Assembly: GCF_016599855.1 (NCBI RefSeq)
Contig: NZ_CP067041.1
Span: 2,418,001-2,482,000 of the forward strand
Direction: 5' to 3'
Source: Bradyrhizobium diazoefficiens
Lineage (GTDB): Bacteria > Pseudomonadota > Alphaproteobacteria > Rhizobiales > Xanthobacteraceae
Length of the DNA stretch: 64,000 bases
Part shown: piece by piece, positions 50,883-60,715 of the stretch
How the letters are laid out: every line of letters begins with the position of its first letter
Numbering within the stretch: the stretch's first letter is position 1
Position numbers and translations under genes: made by a program
Notes under the pieces: generated by a model
What the model saw: only the letters and a program-made list of their open reading frames with translations
Databases searched by the model: none
Told to the model about the DNA's origin: nothing

Positions 50883-51469
50883 GCAAGGCCAATCTCCTCG
50901 ACCGCCGTCAGGTGGTGTCCGCGCTGCTTGCGAACCGCAAGGATTTGGTCGCGATCGGGGGCCTCGGTGCCTCCACCAACGACATCACGGCCGCAGGCGA
51001 TCACGCCCGCAACTTCTATCTCTGGGGTGGCATGGGCGGCGCTGCGATGATCGGGCTGGGGCTGGCGCTGGCGCAGCCCAAACTGCCGGTGCTGGTCATC
51101 ACCGGCGACGGCGAGATGCTGATGGGCATGGGGAGCCTTGCCACCATCGGCCTGCAGAAGCCGCCCAATCTCTCGATCGCGGTGCTCGACAACGAGGCTT
51201 ATGGCGAGACCGGCGGCCAGACCAGCCACACCTCGGCTGCTGCCGACCTCGTCGGTGTCGCCAGGGCCTGCGGCATCGCCGAGAGCCGGGCGATCTCGAC
51301 CATGGCGGAGGTGGAGGCGTTCGCCAAAGCCGTGCACGACGTCCGGGCGGGGCCGCGCTTTGCCAATGTGAAGATCGACAGCGCCAGCGTCGAGCGGATT
51401 TTGCCAACTCGGGATGGGGCTTACATCATCAATCGGATTCGTGGCGACCTCGGCTTCCAGCCGATCTAG
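50879..51469 (+). CDS. Thiamine-diphosphate decarboxylase beta subunit (PP domain; ComE-type)
   Basis: A 196-residue protein equal to the PP domain: the TPP/Mg motif is GDGEMLMGMGSLATIGLQ with the closing Asn in VLDNEAYGE, and the start region has GGLGASTNDITAAGDHARNFY. With the PYR subunit it should decarboxylate a substituted pyruvate to the aldehyde. No phosphoenolpyruvate mutase or sulfolactate genes are present in the window, so the substrate cannot be chosen. Overlap ATGA with the alpha gene supports equal synthesis of both chains. Confidence 0.88.
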   Translation: MSKANLLDRRQVVSALLANRKDLVAIGGLGASTNDITAAGDHARNFYLWGGMGGAAMIGLGLALAQPKLPVLVITGDGEMLMGMGSLATIGLQKPPNLSIAVLDNEAYGETGGQTSHTSAAADLVGVARACGIAESRAISTMAEVEAFAKAVHDVRAGPRFANVKIDSASVERILPTRDGAYIINRIRGDLGFQPI

Positions 51470-51500
51470 AAATCATGAAGGTTGCATTGCACCATTTTGC

Positions 51501-51530
51501 TTGACTTTTGCGTGGGTGAGTGCTTACTCA
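51501..51530 (+). promoter_or_regulatory. Promoter and operator of the TetR-RND efflux operon
   Basis: TGAGTGCTTACTCA (51517-51530) is a perfect 5-base-arm palindrome. A -35 box TTGACT (51501-51506) and a -10-like TTACTC (51524-51529) at 17-base spacing frame it, so a bound regulator would cover the promoter. The regulator gene starts six bases after the palindrome, which fits autorepression. Confidence 0.55.
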
Positions 51531-51535
51531 CTAGC

Positions 51536-52237
51536 ATGAGCTCACTGCGAATGACGAGCGACCTGAGGCGTCAGCTGATCCTCGGAGCCGCAAAGCGATG
51601 CTTTGCCCGACACGGCTATACCGGCACCACGACCAAGAGCGTGGCGGCCGCTGCTGCCATTTCCGAAGCGCTGCTGTTCAAGCATTTCCCGTCCAAGGCG
51701 GCGCTCTACGCCGAAATCCTCAGCGATGAATGCGAGGCGGACCCGGCCTTGATGGAACTGCTCGAGCGCGAACCGTCAACGGCCACCTTGGTCGAACTGA
51801 TCCGCGGCATGGTCCAGCATTTCCTCCTGATCGCCGACGGCCCCGATCGGGAGGAGGCGCAACGCCTGCGACTGATGGCCACTAGCCATTTGGACGATGG
51901 TGAATTCGCGCGCCTGCTATATGCCAAGATCGAGAATCTGATCGGAGCGATCTTCGTTGCCTCGCTCGAGCGCGCTGTCGCCGCCGGCGATGCGCGGCCG
52001 TGCGGCGTCGAACCGCTCAACCTGTTCTGGTTTGCGCATCATACGGTGATGACTGCTGCGCTGACCAGGCTGCCGGCCACGCCCTGTCTCGCTTACGGCA
52101 AGGCGAACGATCTGGAGCGGCAGCTCTGTGAGTTTCTCCTGAGGGGTATCGGACTTAACGACGCCGCAATTGCTGCGCATTTGGGCCACGATCAGGCCGC
52201 GAATGCCGGCAGGACGGCGATTGCAGAAAGTGCATGA
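51536..52237 (+). CDS. TetR-family regulator of the RND efflux operon
   Basis: A 233-residue regulator with N-terminal helix-turn-helix (AAKRCFARHGYTGTTTKSVA, EALLFKHFPSKAALYAEIL) and an AcrR-like ligand domain. Start ATG 51536; an in-frame ATG at 51482 would place the promoter inside the gene. Its stop is one base before the adaptor gene, so regulator and pump are cotranscribed. It should respond to a drug, plant compound or signal and relieve repression of the pump. Confidence 0.92.
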   Translation: MSSLRMTSDLRRQLILGAAKRCFARHGYTGTTTKSVAAAAAISEALLFKHFPSKAALYAEILSDECEADPALMELLEREPSTATLVELIRGMVQHFLLIADGPDREEAQRLRLMATSHLDDGEFARLLYAKIENLIGAIFVASLERAVAAGDARPCGVEPLNLFWFAHHTVMTAALTRLPATPCLAYGKANDLERQLCEFLLRGIGLNDAAIAAHLGHDQAANAGRTAIAESA

Positions 52238-52238
52238 C

Positions 52239-53432
52239 ATGAACATCGTGACCGAACACAAGATTTCGGGCGAACCGATCGACAACAAGGCTCCCAAGCG
52301 CCCGGTCCGGCCGGTGCTCTGGTTCATCATCGTCGGCACGCTGCTTGGCGTCCTCGTTGGTGGTCTCGTCTGGTTCAATTATTTCCGTGGCCAGATGATC
52401 AAGCAGTTCTTTGCCAATAACAAGCCGCCGCCGACCTTGGTCAGCGTGGCCGAGGCGAAGTCCGAGGTGGTGCCGAACCTGCTCACCGCAGTCGGCGGCC
52501 TCGCCGCCGTGCACCAGGTCGATGTCACCGCCGACGTCAACGGCCGCGTCACCGAGATCAAGTTCGAGCCCGGCACGCATGTCGAAGCCGGCACGCCGCT
52601 GGTGCAACTGTTCGACGCGCCGGAGCAGGGCGATCTCGCCAACTACAAGGCGCAGGCCACGGTCGCGCAGCTGTCGCTCGATCGCGCCAAGCAATTGGCG
52701 GCGCGCCAATTCGGTCCGCAGGCAACCGTCGACCAGGCTCAGGCCGCCTACGACCAGGCTCAGGCGGGTATCGCCAAGACCGAAGCGCTGATCTCGCAGA
52801 AACTCGTGCGCGCGCCGTTCTCCGGCGACCTCGGCGTCCGCAAGGTCGAGGTCGGTCAGTATCTGACCGCCGGCACGCCCATTGTCTCCTTGACTGATCT
52901 GTCGGAGCTGTGGGCCAACTTCACGGTGACGGAAAAGGACAGTGGCAGCCTCAAGGTCGGCCAGACCGTCCGGCTGAAGGTCGATGCCTATCCCGGGCGC
53001 ATTTTCGAGGGCAAGATCACGACGATCGAGCCGCAGATCGCGGCCGATACCCGCAACATCCGCGTGCAGGCCACGATCGCCAATCCCGAGAAGATCCTGA
53101 AGCCCGGAATGTTCGTGACCACCACGGTGGTGCTGCCGGACAAGCCGGCCGTCATCACAGTTCCCGAGACCGCGGTGGACTACACGCTGTACGGCGACTC
53201 GGTGTTCGTAATCACCGAGAAGAAGGAAGCGGACGGCAAGACGAGCCTGAGTGCGGTGCGCACCTTCGTGCAGACCGGCAACCGGGTCGACGGCCGGGCT
53301 GAAATCATCAAGGGCCTGAAGCCGGGCGACAAGATCGTCGCCGTCGGCCAGCTCAAGCTGCAGTCGGGCGCTGCTGTTGCGATTTCGACCGACCCTGCGC
53401 CGCAGATCCCGGCGCAGCCGCCGCGCTACTGA
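52239..53432 (+). CDS. RND efflux periplasmic adaptor (membrane fusion protein)
   Basis: A 397-residue MFP of the AcrA/MexE type: an N-terminal membrane anchor (VLWFIIVGTLLGVLVGGLVW), the barrel-sandwich (lipoyl) motif GRVTEIKFEPGTHVEAGTPL, a helical hairpin with QATVDQAQAAYDQAQAGI, the second half LVRAPFSGDLGVRKVEVGQY, and a beta barrel. It has no lipobox, so it is anchored by the N-terminal helix. It links the inner-membrane pump to an outer-membrane channel, which is not encoded here. Confidence 0.94.
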   Translation: MNIVTEHKISGEPIDNKAPKRPVRPVLWFIIVGTLLGVLVGGLVWFNYFRGQMIKQFFANNKPPPTLVSVAEAKSEVVPNLLTAVGGLAAVHQVDVTADVNGRVTEIKFEPGTHVEAGTPLVQLFDAPEQGDLANYKAQATVAQLSLDRAKQLAARQFGPQATVDQAQAAYDQAQAGIAKTEALISQKLVRAPFSGDLGVRKVEVGQYLTAGTPIVSLTDLSELWANFTVTEKDSGSLKVGQTVRLKVDAYPGRIFEGKITTIEPQIAADTRNIRVQATIANPEKILKPGMFVTTTVVLPDKPAVITVPETAVDYTLYGDSVFVITEKKEADGKTSLSAVRTFVQTGNRVDGRAEIIKGLKPGDKIVAVGQLKLQSGAAVAISTDPAPQIPAQPPRY

Positions 53433-53442
53433 CAATACACTC

Positions 53443-53469
53443 ACGTGATCCGGCCTGGCCGGATCACGT
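53443..53469 (+). terminator. Perfect palindromic hairpin between adaptor and pump genes
   Basis: ACGTGATCCGGCC and GGCCGGATCACGT form a perfect 13-base stem with a single-base centre, followed by TTCTT. It begins 11 bases after the adaptor stop and 32 before the pump start. It may attenuate transcription into the pump gene or protect the upstream mRNA end; it would also work as a terminator for the adaptor transcript. Confidence 0.6.
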
Positions 53470-53500
53470 TTCTTGAGACATAGAAATCGAGATCGCCGCG

Positions 53501-56500
53501 ATGGCCTTTACTGATATCTTCATCAAGCGCCCGGTTCTGTCGGTCGTTGTCAGCCTGCTGATCCTGCTGATCGGGCTGCGCGCGGCAATGGTGCTGCCGA
53601 TCCGGCAATACCCGAAGCTGTCGAACACGGTCATCAATATCACAACCGTCTATCCCGGCGCGTCCGCGGACCTGATCCAGGGCTTCATCACCACGCCGAT
53701 CGAGCAGGCGGTCGCCTCGGCCGAAGGCGTCGATTACATCACCTCGTCCTCGGTGCTCGGCACCTCGACGATTCAGGTCTACATCAAGCTGAACTTCGAT
53801 CCGAACCAGGCGCTCACCGAGGTGCTGGCCAAGACGAACTCGGTCAAATATCTGATCCCGAAGGAGTCCAACGACCCGATCGTCACCAAGACCACGGGCC
53901 AGACCACCGCCGTGATGTATCTCGGTTTCTCGTCGGAGGAGCTGTCGGGCTCGGCAATCTCCGACTATCTGACGCGCGTGGTGCAGCCGGTGCTGTCCAC
54001 CGTGGACGGCGTCGCGTCTGCCGACATCCTCGGCGGCCAGACCTTTGCGATGCGGCTGTGGCTTGACCCGATGAAGATGGCCGGCCGCAATGTGTCGCCC
54101 GGCGACGTCTCCGCGGCGATCGCCGCCAACAACTTCCAGTCCGCGGCGGGCCAGACCAAGGGTTACCTGATCGTCTCGAACATCTCGACGAACACGGGTC
54201 TCACCGACGTCAACCAGTTCAAGAAGATGATCGTCAAGGCCAAGGACGGCGGCTTCGTGCGCATGGAGGACATCGCCACTGTCGAGCTTGCCGCCCAGAG
54301 CACGGACGCGAGCGTCGCCTTCAACGGCGAGCATGCGATCTTCATCGGTGTGCAGGCAACGCCGCAGGGCAATCCGCTGACGCTGGTCAAGGGCGTGCGG
54401 GCGCTGTTCCCCGAGCTCGAGCGCAACCTGCCGCCGTCGATGAAGATGAAGGTAGCCTACGACTCGACCAAGTTCATCCAATCTTCAATCAACGAGGTGG
54501 AGAAGACGCTGGGCGAAGCCGTGATCATCGTGATCGTGGTGATCTTCCTGTTCCTGGCGTCGCTCCGCTCGGTCATCATCCCGGTCGTCACCATCCCGCT
54601 GTCGATGATCGGCGTCTGCACTTTGATGTTGGCGCTGGGCTTCAGCTTCAACTTGCTGACGCTGCTCGCGATGGTGCTCGCGATCGGTCTCGTGGTCGAC
54701 GACGCCATCGTGGTGGTGGAGAACATCCATCGCCATCTGGAAGAAGGGAAGACGCCGGTCCAGGCGTCACTGCAAGGCGCGCGCGAGATCGTCGGCCCGG
54801 TTGTGTCGATGACCATCACGCTCGCAGCGGTGTATGCCCCGATCGGCTTCCTTGGCGGCCTCACCGGATCGCTGTTCCGCGAATTCGCCTTCACGCTGGC
54901 CGGCTCAGTGATCGTGTCGGGCGTGATCGCACTGACGCTGTCGCCGATGATGTGCTCGGTGCTCCTCAAGAACACCGAAGAGGGCCGTTTCGCCAAGCTC
55001 GTCAACGGGGCGTTCGGCGCGGTGACGCGCTGGTACGGCCGCAGGCTCGACCGCTCGCTCGATTACAAGGCCATCACCGGCCTATTCGCGGTCACGATCC
55101 TCGGGCTTGTTGGCTTCCTTTATATGCACACATCGAAGGAACTGGCGCCTGAGGAAGATCAAGGCATCGTGTTCGCGGTGACCAAGGCGCCGAAATACGC
55201 CAACATCGACTATCTCGACTTCTACGGCGAGAAGCTCGACAAGGAATTCCAGAAATTCCCCGAGACCGATCTGCGCTTCGTACTGAACGGCATCAACGGA
55301 CCGCAGGGCGGTATCGCAGGCATGCTGCTCAAGCCCTGGGACGAACGGAAGCGTTCCTCGATCGCGCTGAAGCCCCTCGTCCAGGCCGAACTCTCCAAGA
55401 TCGAAGGGGTCCAGGCCTTCGCGTTTAACCTGCCGCCGCTGCCGGGCGGCCCGGGCGGCCTGCCGGTGCAGATGGTGATCAACTCGACCGCGGGCTTCCA
55501 GGCCGTCTATGAGCAGATGGAGAAGCTGAAGGACGCGGCGCGCAAGAGCGGCATGTTTATCGTCTCCGACAGCGACCTTGCCTACAATCAGCCGACCGTG
55601 ACGGTGAAGATCGATCGTACTAAGGCCCAGGATCTCGGCATCAATATGCAGAACATCGGCAGCGCACTCGCCGTGCTGCTGGGCGGCAACTACGTCAATC
55701 GCTTCAATCTCGAGGGCCGTTCCTATCAGGTGATTCCGCAGGTGCCGCGCGGGAAACGTCTCTCGCCGGAATCGCTCGGCGGCTACTACGTGACGACCAA
55801 CACCGGACAGCAGCTTCCGCTGTCGACGGTGGTGTCGATCGAGACCCGGACCGCCCCGAACTCGCTGACGCACTACAATCAGCTCAATTCGGCGACGTTC
55901 TCGGCCGTGCCAATGCCGGGCGTCACTGTCGGTGCTGCGGTGGACTTCCTTGAGGGCGAGGCCAAGAAGCTGCCGCAGGGCTTCAGCCACGACTATCTTG
56001 CGGACAGCCGGCAGTATGTGCAGGAGGGCAATCAGCTTGCGGTCACCTTCGGCTTCGCGCTGATCATCATCTTCCTGGTGCTGGCGGCGCAGTTCGAGAG
56101 CTTGCGTGATCCGCTGGTGATCATGATCTCGGTGCCGATGGCGATCGTGGGCGCGCTGATCCCGCTGTTCTTCGGCGTCGCCACCATGAACATCTACACC
56201 CAAGTCGGCCTGCTGACGCTGGTCGGGCTGATCACCAAGCACGGCATCCTGATGGTGGAGTTCGCCAACGAGCTTCAGGTCAACGAACGGCTCGACCGTC
56301 GCTCAGCCATCGAAATGTCGGCCCGTATCCGTCTCCGGCCAATCTTGATGACGACGGCCGCGATGGTGACCGGCCTGATTCCGCTGCTGACCGCGTCCGG
56401 CGCCGGTGCGGCCAGCCGTTTCTCGATCGGCCTCGTGGTCGTGGCGGGTATGTCGATCGGCACGCTGTTCACCCTGTTCGTGCTGCCGGCGGTTTACGTG

Positions 56501-56596
56501 GTGCTGGCGACCGACCATCGCGCGGCCGCCGAGTCCGAACGGAACAAGCAGGTCAACGAGCTCGACCTCGACGCCAAGGCGCTGCGGCCGACCTGA
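53501..56596 (+). CDS. RND multidrug efflux pump, AcrB/MexF type
   Basis: A 1031-residue inner-membrane pump, the usual length. Seen are the twelve-helix plan with two large periplasmic loops, the proton-relay Asp pair in IGLVVDDAIVVVENIHRH, and the corresponding Lys region in the second half (LVGLITKHGILMVEFANEL). It starts FTDIFIKRPVLSVVVSLLIL, typical of the HAE1 family. It uses proton influx to export drugs, host flavonoids or lipids. The loop LPPLPGGPGGLPVQMVINS is characteristic of MdtB/MexF-like pumps. No outer-membrane factor gene follows. Confidence 0.95.
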   Translation: MAFTDIFIKRPVLSVVVSLLILLIGLRAAMVLPIRQYPKLSNTVINITTVYPGASADLIQGFITTPIEQAVASAEGVDYITSSSVLGTSTIQVYIKLNFDPNQALTEVLAKTNSVKYLIPKESNDPIVTKTTGQTTAVMYLGFSSEELSGSAISDYLTRVVQPVLSTVDGVASADILGGQTFAMRLWLDPMKMAGRNVSPGDVSAAIAANNFQSAAGQTKGYLIVSNISTNTGLTDVNQFKKMIVKAKDGGFVRMEDIATVELAAQSTDASVAFNGEHAIFIGVQATPQGNPLTLVKGVRALFPELERNLPPSMKMKVAYDSTKFIQSSINEVEKTLGEAVIIVIVVIFLFLASLRSVIIPVVTIPLSMIGVCTLMLALGFSFNLLTLLAMVLAIGLVVDDAIVVVENIHRHLEEGKTPVQASLQGAREIVGPVVSMTITLAAVYAPIGFLGGLTGSLFREFAFTLAGSVIVSGVIALTLSPMMCSVLLKNTEEGRFAKLVNGAFGAVTRWYGRRLDRSLDYKAITGLFAVTILGLVGFLYMHTSKELAPEEDQGIVFAVTKAPKYANIDYLDFYGEKLDKEFQKFPETDLRFVLNGINGPQGGIAGMLLKPWDERKRSSIALKPLVQAELSKIEGVQAFAFNLPPLPGGPGGLPVQMVINSTAGFQAVYEQMEKLKDAARKSGMFIVSDSDLAYNQPTVTVKIDRTKAQDLGINMQNIGSALAVLLGGNYVNRFNLEGRSYQVIPQVPRGKRLSPESLGGYYVTTNTGQQLPLSTVVSIETRTAPNSLTHYNQLNSATFSAVPMPGVTVGAAVDFLEGEAKKLPQGFSHDYLADSRQYVQEGNQLAVTFGFALIIIFLVLAAQFESLRDPLVIMISVPMAIVGALIPLFFGVATMNIYTQVGLLTLVGLITKHGILMVEFANELQVNERLDRRSAIEMSARIRLRPILMTTAAMVTGLIPLLTASGAGAASRFSIGLVVVAGMSIGTLFTLFVLPAVYVVLATDHRAAAESERNKQVNELDLDAKALRPT

Positions 56597-56711
56597 CCGA
56601 GGCTCAATTTGCGTGCGAAGCGGCAACAGCCATCACTGTTGCCGCTTTTGCCTTGTCTCGTGCTAGTCTTTGCCTGAGGCGCATGAGGCGCCGGAGCAGG
56701 GACGTGCGAGG

Positions 56712-57692
56712 ATGCGGCGGCGCGAATTTCTGAAGGGGCTCGGCTCTGTCACGTTGCTGACGCCGTTCTCGGCCACGGCACAGACTGGCAAGGTCTACCG
56801 TCTGGGGACGTTGACGCCAGTCGCAGCGATCAGCGAGACCACCCCGACCGGCAAGATCCTCGTCAAGGCGCTTGGCGAGCGCGGATTCCTGCTCGGCCAG
56901 AACTTGAACCTCGACGCCCGCGGCGCGGCGGGGGACGTCGGTAAACTTCCGGCGCTGGTTGCTGATCTCAAGGCCAAAGGTGCCGACGCCCTGGTGATCG
57001 TGGGCTATCCAACCGCGCTCGCCGCGAAAACGGCTAACATTCCGGTCGTGGCGGCAACGGGGATTGGTGATCCTGTCGAGACGAAACTGATTGAAAGCCT
57101 CGCGCATCCTGCGGGAAATATGACGGGCATTTCCGACGTCGCGGCGACGCTCAGCGCCAAACGGCTGTCGCTCCTGAAGGAGATGTCGCCCAGGCTAACG
57201 AAGATCGCGATGCTCTGGAATAAGGACGACCTCGGCATGACCATGCGCTTTCAAGCGTCGGCCACGGCTGCCCAGGCACTCGGATTGACCGTGCAGGCGC
57301 TTGGCGTCCGCGAGCCCGATGATTTCGACGAGGCGTTCGCCGTGATGAATGGCGATCTGCCCGATGGCATTCTGATGGTGGCCGACTCCCTCACCGTCCT
57401 TAACCGCAAGCGGGTCTTCGAGTTCGCCGCGGCCAGGAAGCTGCCGGCGATGTACGAATTTGGCGATCTGGTCCGGGACGGCGGCCTGATGTCCTATGGC
57501 GCGGATTTGTCTGAATGCTACGAGCGAGCCGCGGCGCTAGTCGGCCGCATCTTCCGGGGGGCGAGCCCCGGTGATCTGCCCTTCGAGCAGCCGACCCGCT
57601 ATCCTCTCGTTCTGAACCTGAAGACGGCGAAGGCAACCGGGTTGGAGGTACCACCCACCTTACTCGCGCTGGCCGACGAAGTGATCGAATGA
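56712..57692 (+). CDS. Orphan ABC substrate-binding protein (ABC_sub_bind/TrpX-like) with Tat signal
   Basis: A 326-residue periplasmic protein. The N-terminus MRRREFLKGLGSVTLLTPFS has a twin-arginine motif. The mature fold (RLGTLTPVAAISETTPTGK, VIVGYPTALAAKTANIPVVA, and the C-terminal PTRYPLVLNLKTAKATGLEV) is that of the ABC_sub_bind family, expanded in Bradyrhizobium. No permease or ATPase accompanies it. The sensor kinase gene follows after 54 bases on the same strand, so it may feed ligand to the kinase sensor rather than to a transporter. Start ATG 56712 is preferred over the in-frame opening at 56670. Confidence 0.9.
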   Translation: MRRREFLKGLGSVTLLTPFSATAQTGKVYRLGTLTPVAAISETTPTGKILVKALGERGFLLGQNLNLDARGAAGDVGKLPALVADLKAKGADALVIVGYPTALAAKTANIPVVAATGIGDPVETKLIESLAHPAGNMTGISDVAATLSAKRLSLLKEMSPRLTKIAMLWNKDDLGMTMRFQASATAAQALGLTVQALGVREPDDFDEAFAVMNGDLPDGILMVADSLTVLNRKRVFEFAAARKLPAMYEFGDLVRDGGLMSYGADLSECYERAAALVGRIFRGASPGDLPFEQPTRYPLVLNLKTAKATGLEVPPTLLALADEVIE

Positions 57693-57746
57693 CGTTGTGC
57701 GCTGCGGCAAGAGACAAGGTGCGGCCTTCTTGCTAGGTTTGGGCCG

Positions 57747-60329
57747 ATGAGCATTTCCCTCCATCCCGGCACGCCCCAGGCGCGGCCGCTGCCCAGCGCT
57801 GCGGCTGCGAGCGCTGATTCCGGGACGGCAGCGGCGCCGCGGGTCCGCACGCGGCTATTCACCAAATACGTCGCGCTGTTTGTGGCCGTCGTCGCCATTG
57901 CGTTGCTGGCCAACGGCCTGTTCGAGGTGTTGTTCTATTATCGCGAGCACAAGGCCTCGCTGATCCGGGTCCAGCACGAGCAAGCCGAGGCGGCGGCCGC
58001 CAAGATCAGCCAGTTCGTCAAGGAGATCGAAAGCCAGCTCGGCTGGACCACGCAGCTGCCGTGGTCGCCCGGCTCGATCGAGCAGCGCCGGTTCGACGCG
58101 CTGCGGCTGCTGCGTCAGGTGCCTGCGATCACCGAGCTCGCCCAGGTGGATTCGACTGGCAAGGAACGCTTGCGCGTTTCGCGGCTGGCCATGGATGCAA
58201 TCGACAGCGGCATCGACCTGTCGAGCGATCCGAAATTCACCGAAGCCGTCGCGAACAAAGTCTACTACGGTCCGGTCTACTTCCGCCGTGAGTCTGAGCC
58301 CTACATGACGCTGGCGCTGGCCGGCGCGCGCAAGGATGCCGGCGTCAGCATCGCGGAAGTCAATCTCAAGCTGATCTGGGACGTCGTCTCCCAGATCAAG
58401 GTCGGCGAACACGGACACGCCTATGTGGTCGGCCCCGAGGGGCGCCTGATCGCGCATCCCGATATCAGCCTGGTGTTGCGCAACACCGACATGTCCAGGC
58501 TCGAGCAGGTACGCGCCGCGCGGGCGGGCGGCGGCACCATGCCCGGCGCGCTCCAGGAAGCGACCAACATTCAGGGACAGAAGGTTCTGACGGCGTCTGC
58601 GCCGATCACTCCGCTCGGCTGGACCATGTTCGTGGAGCTGCCGGTCGAGGAGGCCTATGCCTCGCTCTACGCCTCGCTCCAGCGCCTCGCGATCGTGCTG
58701 CTTGCGGCGTCGATCTTCGCAGTGCTTGCCGGAATCTTCCTGGCACGCCGCATGGTCGGCCCGATCCAGGCGCTGCGCATCGGCGCCGAGCGCATTGGCG
58801 GCGGCGACTTTTCCCAGCGCATCTCGATCAGGACAGGCGATGAGCTGGAAGGGCTTGCCAACCAGTTCAACGACATGGGCGAGCGCTTGCAGGAATCCTA
58901 CGCCGGCCTCGAGCACAAAGTCGAGCAGCGGACCGCCGAATTGCGGGAGGCATTACAGCAGCAGACTGCAACCGCCGATGTGCTGAAGGTAATCAGCCGC
59001 TCGACATTCGATCTGCAGACCGTGCTCGACACGCTGGTCGGGTCGGCGGCCCGCTTGTGCGACGCGGACGAAGGAACGATCTTCCGGCCTCGCGATGGCG
59101 CCTTTTATCTAGCAGCAAGCTGCGGTCTCGTTGCGGAGCAAGAGAACAAGCTTCGGACGTTTGCATCCGTACCGGAGCGGGGAAGTGTCGTCGGACGCAC
59201 CTTGCTCGAGTGCAAGACAGTTCATGTCCCGGATGTGCAGGCCGATCCGGAGTATGCGCCTTCGTCTGCGCGAAGACGCTCCAATGTTCGTACGATGCTA
59301 GGTGTCCCTCTGCTTCGAGAGGGGGCACCCATCGGGGTATTCGTCTTGACGCGGCATGTCGTGCGTTCCTTCAGCGAGAAACAGATCGAGCTCGCCACGA
59401 CCTTTGCGGATCAGGCTCTCATTGCAATTGAGAATGTCCGCTTGTTCGAGGAAGTCCAGGAGCGCACCAGAGAGCTGTCGCGATCTCTTGATGATCTGCG
59501 AGCCGCCCAGGACCGCCTGGTTCAAACCGAAAAACTCGCTTCGCTGGGCCAGCTCACCGCCGGCATTGCCCACGAGATCAAGAATCCGCTCAATTTCATC
59601 AACAATTTCTCCGCGGTGTCGACCGAGCTGATCGACGAGCTCAACGATGTCCTGCGCTCAGTGGCTCTCGATGGCAAGACAAAGGAAGAAGCTGACGAGC
59701 TGACCCAGATGCTCAAGGGCAATCTCGAGAAGGTGGTGCAGCACGGCAAGCGGGCCGATTCCATCGTCAGGAACATGCTGCTGCATTCACGCGAAGGCTC
59801 CGGCGAGCATCGCCCCGCCGACATCAACGCGGTCGTTGAGGAAAGCCTCAATCTGGCCTATCACGGCGCGCGCGCCGAACGGCCGTCATTCAACGTCACG
59901 CTTGCGCGCGAGCTCGACCCGACCGCCGGAATGGTCGATGTCTATCCGCAGGAAATCACCCGCGTCCTCCTCAATCTGATATCGAACGGCTTCTATGCGG
60001 CAGCCAAGCGCAAGGAGAGCGCCGCTGACGGTTTCGAGCCGACCTTGAGCGCTGCGACGAAAAACCTCGGCGGCAAAGTTGAGATCCGGATCCGCGACAA
60101 TGGCACGGGCATTCCGCACGAAGTGAAGGAGAAGATGTTCAATCCCTTCTTCACCACCAAGCCGGCCGGCGAGGGCACCGGGCTCGGCCTGTCCATGAGC
60201 CATGACATCGTCGTGAAACAGCACGGCGGCACGATCGACGTGAAGACCGAGCCCGGTATATTCACTGAATTCATTATCACGCTCCCTCGGACCATGGCGG
60301 CGGGCAGGACAGCCGGAGGCAGGACTTGA
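57747..60329 (+). CDS. Sensor histidine kinase: dCache-HAMP-GAF-HisKA-HATPase
   Basis: An 860-residue membrane kinase. First membrane helix about 41-65, periplasmic dCache-like sensor about 66-310, second helix about 312-333 ([20 protein letters not shown]), HAMP 334-390, GAF about 425-565, dimerisation box with His609 ([14 protein letters not shown]), then the ATPase with [20 protein letters not shown] and [15 protein letters not shown]. It should sense an outside ligand and a second, cytoplasmic signal at the GAF domain. The two receiver genes that follow overlap or abut it and are the likely phosphoryl acceptors. The GAF part has visibly different codon use from the rest. Confidence 0.94.
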   Translation: MSISLHPGTPQARPLPSAAAASADSGTAAAPRVRTRLFTKYVALFVAVVAIALLANGLFEVLFYYREHKASLIRVQHEQAEAAAAKISQFVKEIESQLGWTTQLPWSPGSIEQRRFDALRLLRQVPAITELAQVDSTGKERLRVSRLAMDAIDSGIDLSSDPKFTEAVANKVYYGPVYFRRESEPYMTLALAGARKDAGVSIAEVNLKLIWDVVSQIKVGEHGHAYVVGPEGRLIAHPDISLVLRNTDMSRLEQVRAARAGGGTMPGALQEATNIQGQKVLTASAPITPLGWTMFVELPVEEAYASLYASLQRLAIVLLAASIFAVLAGIFLARRMVGPIQALRIGAERIGGGDFSQRISIRTGDELEGLANQFNDMGERLQESYAGLEHKVEQRTAELREALQQQTATADVLKVISRSTFDLQTVLDTLVGSAARLCDADEGTIFRPRDGAFYLAASCGLVAEQENKLRTFASVPERGSVVGRTLLECKTVHVPDVQADPEYAPSSARRRSNVRTMLGVPLLREGAPIGVFVLTRHVVRSFSEKQIELATTFADQALIAIENVRLFEEVQERTRELSRSLDDLRAAQDRLVQTEKLASLGQLTAGIAHEIKNPLNFINNFSAVSTELIDELNDVLRSVALDGKTKEEADELTQMLKGNLEKVVQHGKRADSIVRNMLLHSREGSGEHRPADINAVVEESLNLAYHGARAERPSFNVTLARELDPTAGMVDVYPQEITRVLLNLISNGFYAAAKRKESAADGFEPTLSAATKNLGGKVEIRIRDNGTGIPHEVKEKMFNPFFTTKPAGEGTGLGLSMSHDIVVKQHGGTIDVKTEPGIFTEFIITLPRTMAAGRTAGGRT

Positions 60330-60715
60330 ACTTTTACATTCTGGTCGTCGATGACGAGCCCGACGTCGAGGCGCTGTTCCGGCAGCAGTTCCGGCGCGAT
60401 CTGCGCGCCGGCCGGTTCCATATGGAGTTTGCGCTCTCGGCGCCCGATGCGCTCAAGCGCGCGGCCGAGGTTCGCGACCCCTCGTTGATCCTGATCCTGT
60501 CGGATATCAACATGCCCGGCATGAGCGGGCTCGACATGCTGCCGAGGGTGCGCGCCGACCATCCGCATGTTCCGGTCATCATGATCACGGCCTACGGCGA
60601 CGTCGAAACGCGCAGGAAGGCGATCGAGGGTGGCGCCACGGGACTCCTCACGAAGCCGATCGACTTCGCGCAACTGCGCCAGGAGATCGATACCAGGCTC
60701 GAGCAGGCGGCATGA
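60326..60715 (+). CDS. Stand-alone response regulator receiver domain
   Basis: A 129-residue CheY-like receiver. Acidic pocket EP at residues 10-12 (DDEP), phosphoacceptor Asp60 (LSDINMPG), Thr88 (MITAYGD) and Lys110 (LTKPID) are all present, so it should be phosphorylated and change shape. It has no output domain, so it acts as a phosphate shuttle or by protein contact. It starts with TTG 60326 overlapping the kinase stop by four bases. Its stop overlaps the next gene's ATG by four bases. Confidence 0.92.
   Translation: MNFYILVVDDEPDVEALFRQQFRRDLRAGRFHMEFALSAPDALKRAAEVRDPSLILILSDINMPGMSGLDMLPRVRADHPHVPVIMITAYGDVETRRKAIEGGATGLLTKPIDFAQLRQEIDTRLEQAA

Noticed and set aside
55082..56242. 386-codon minus-strand frame
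   Set aside because: It is antisense to the RND pump and is explained by codon bias.
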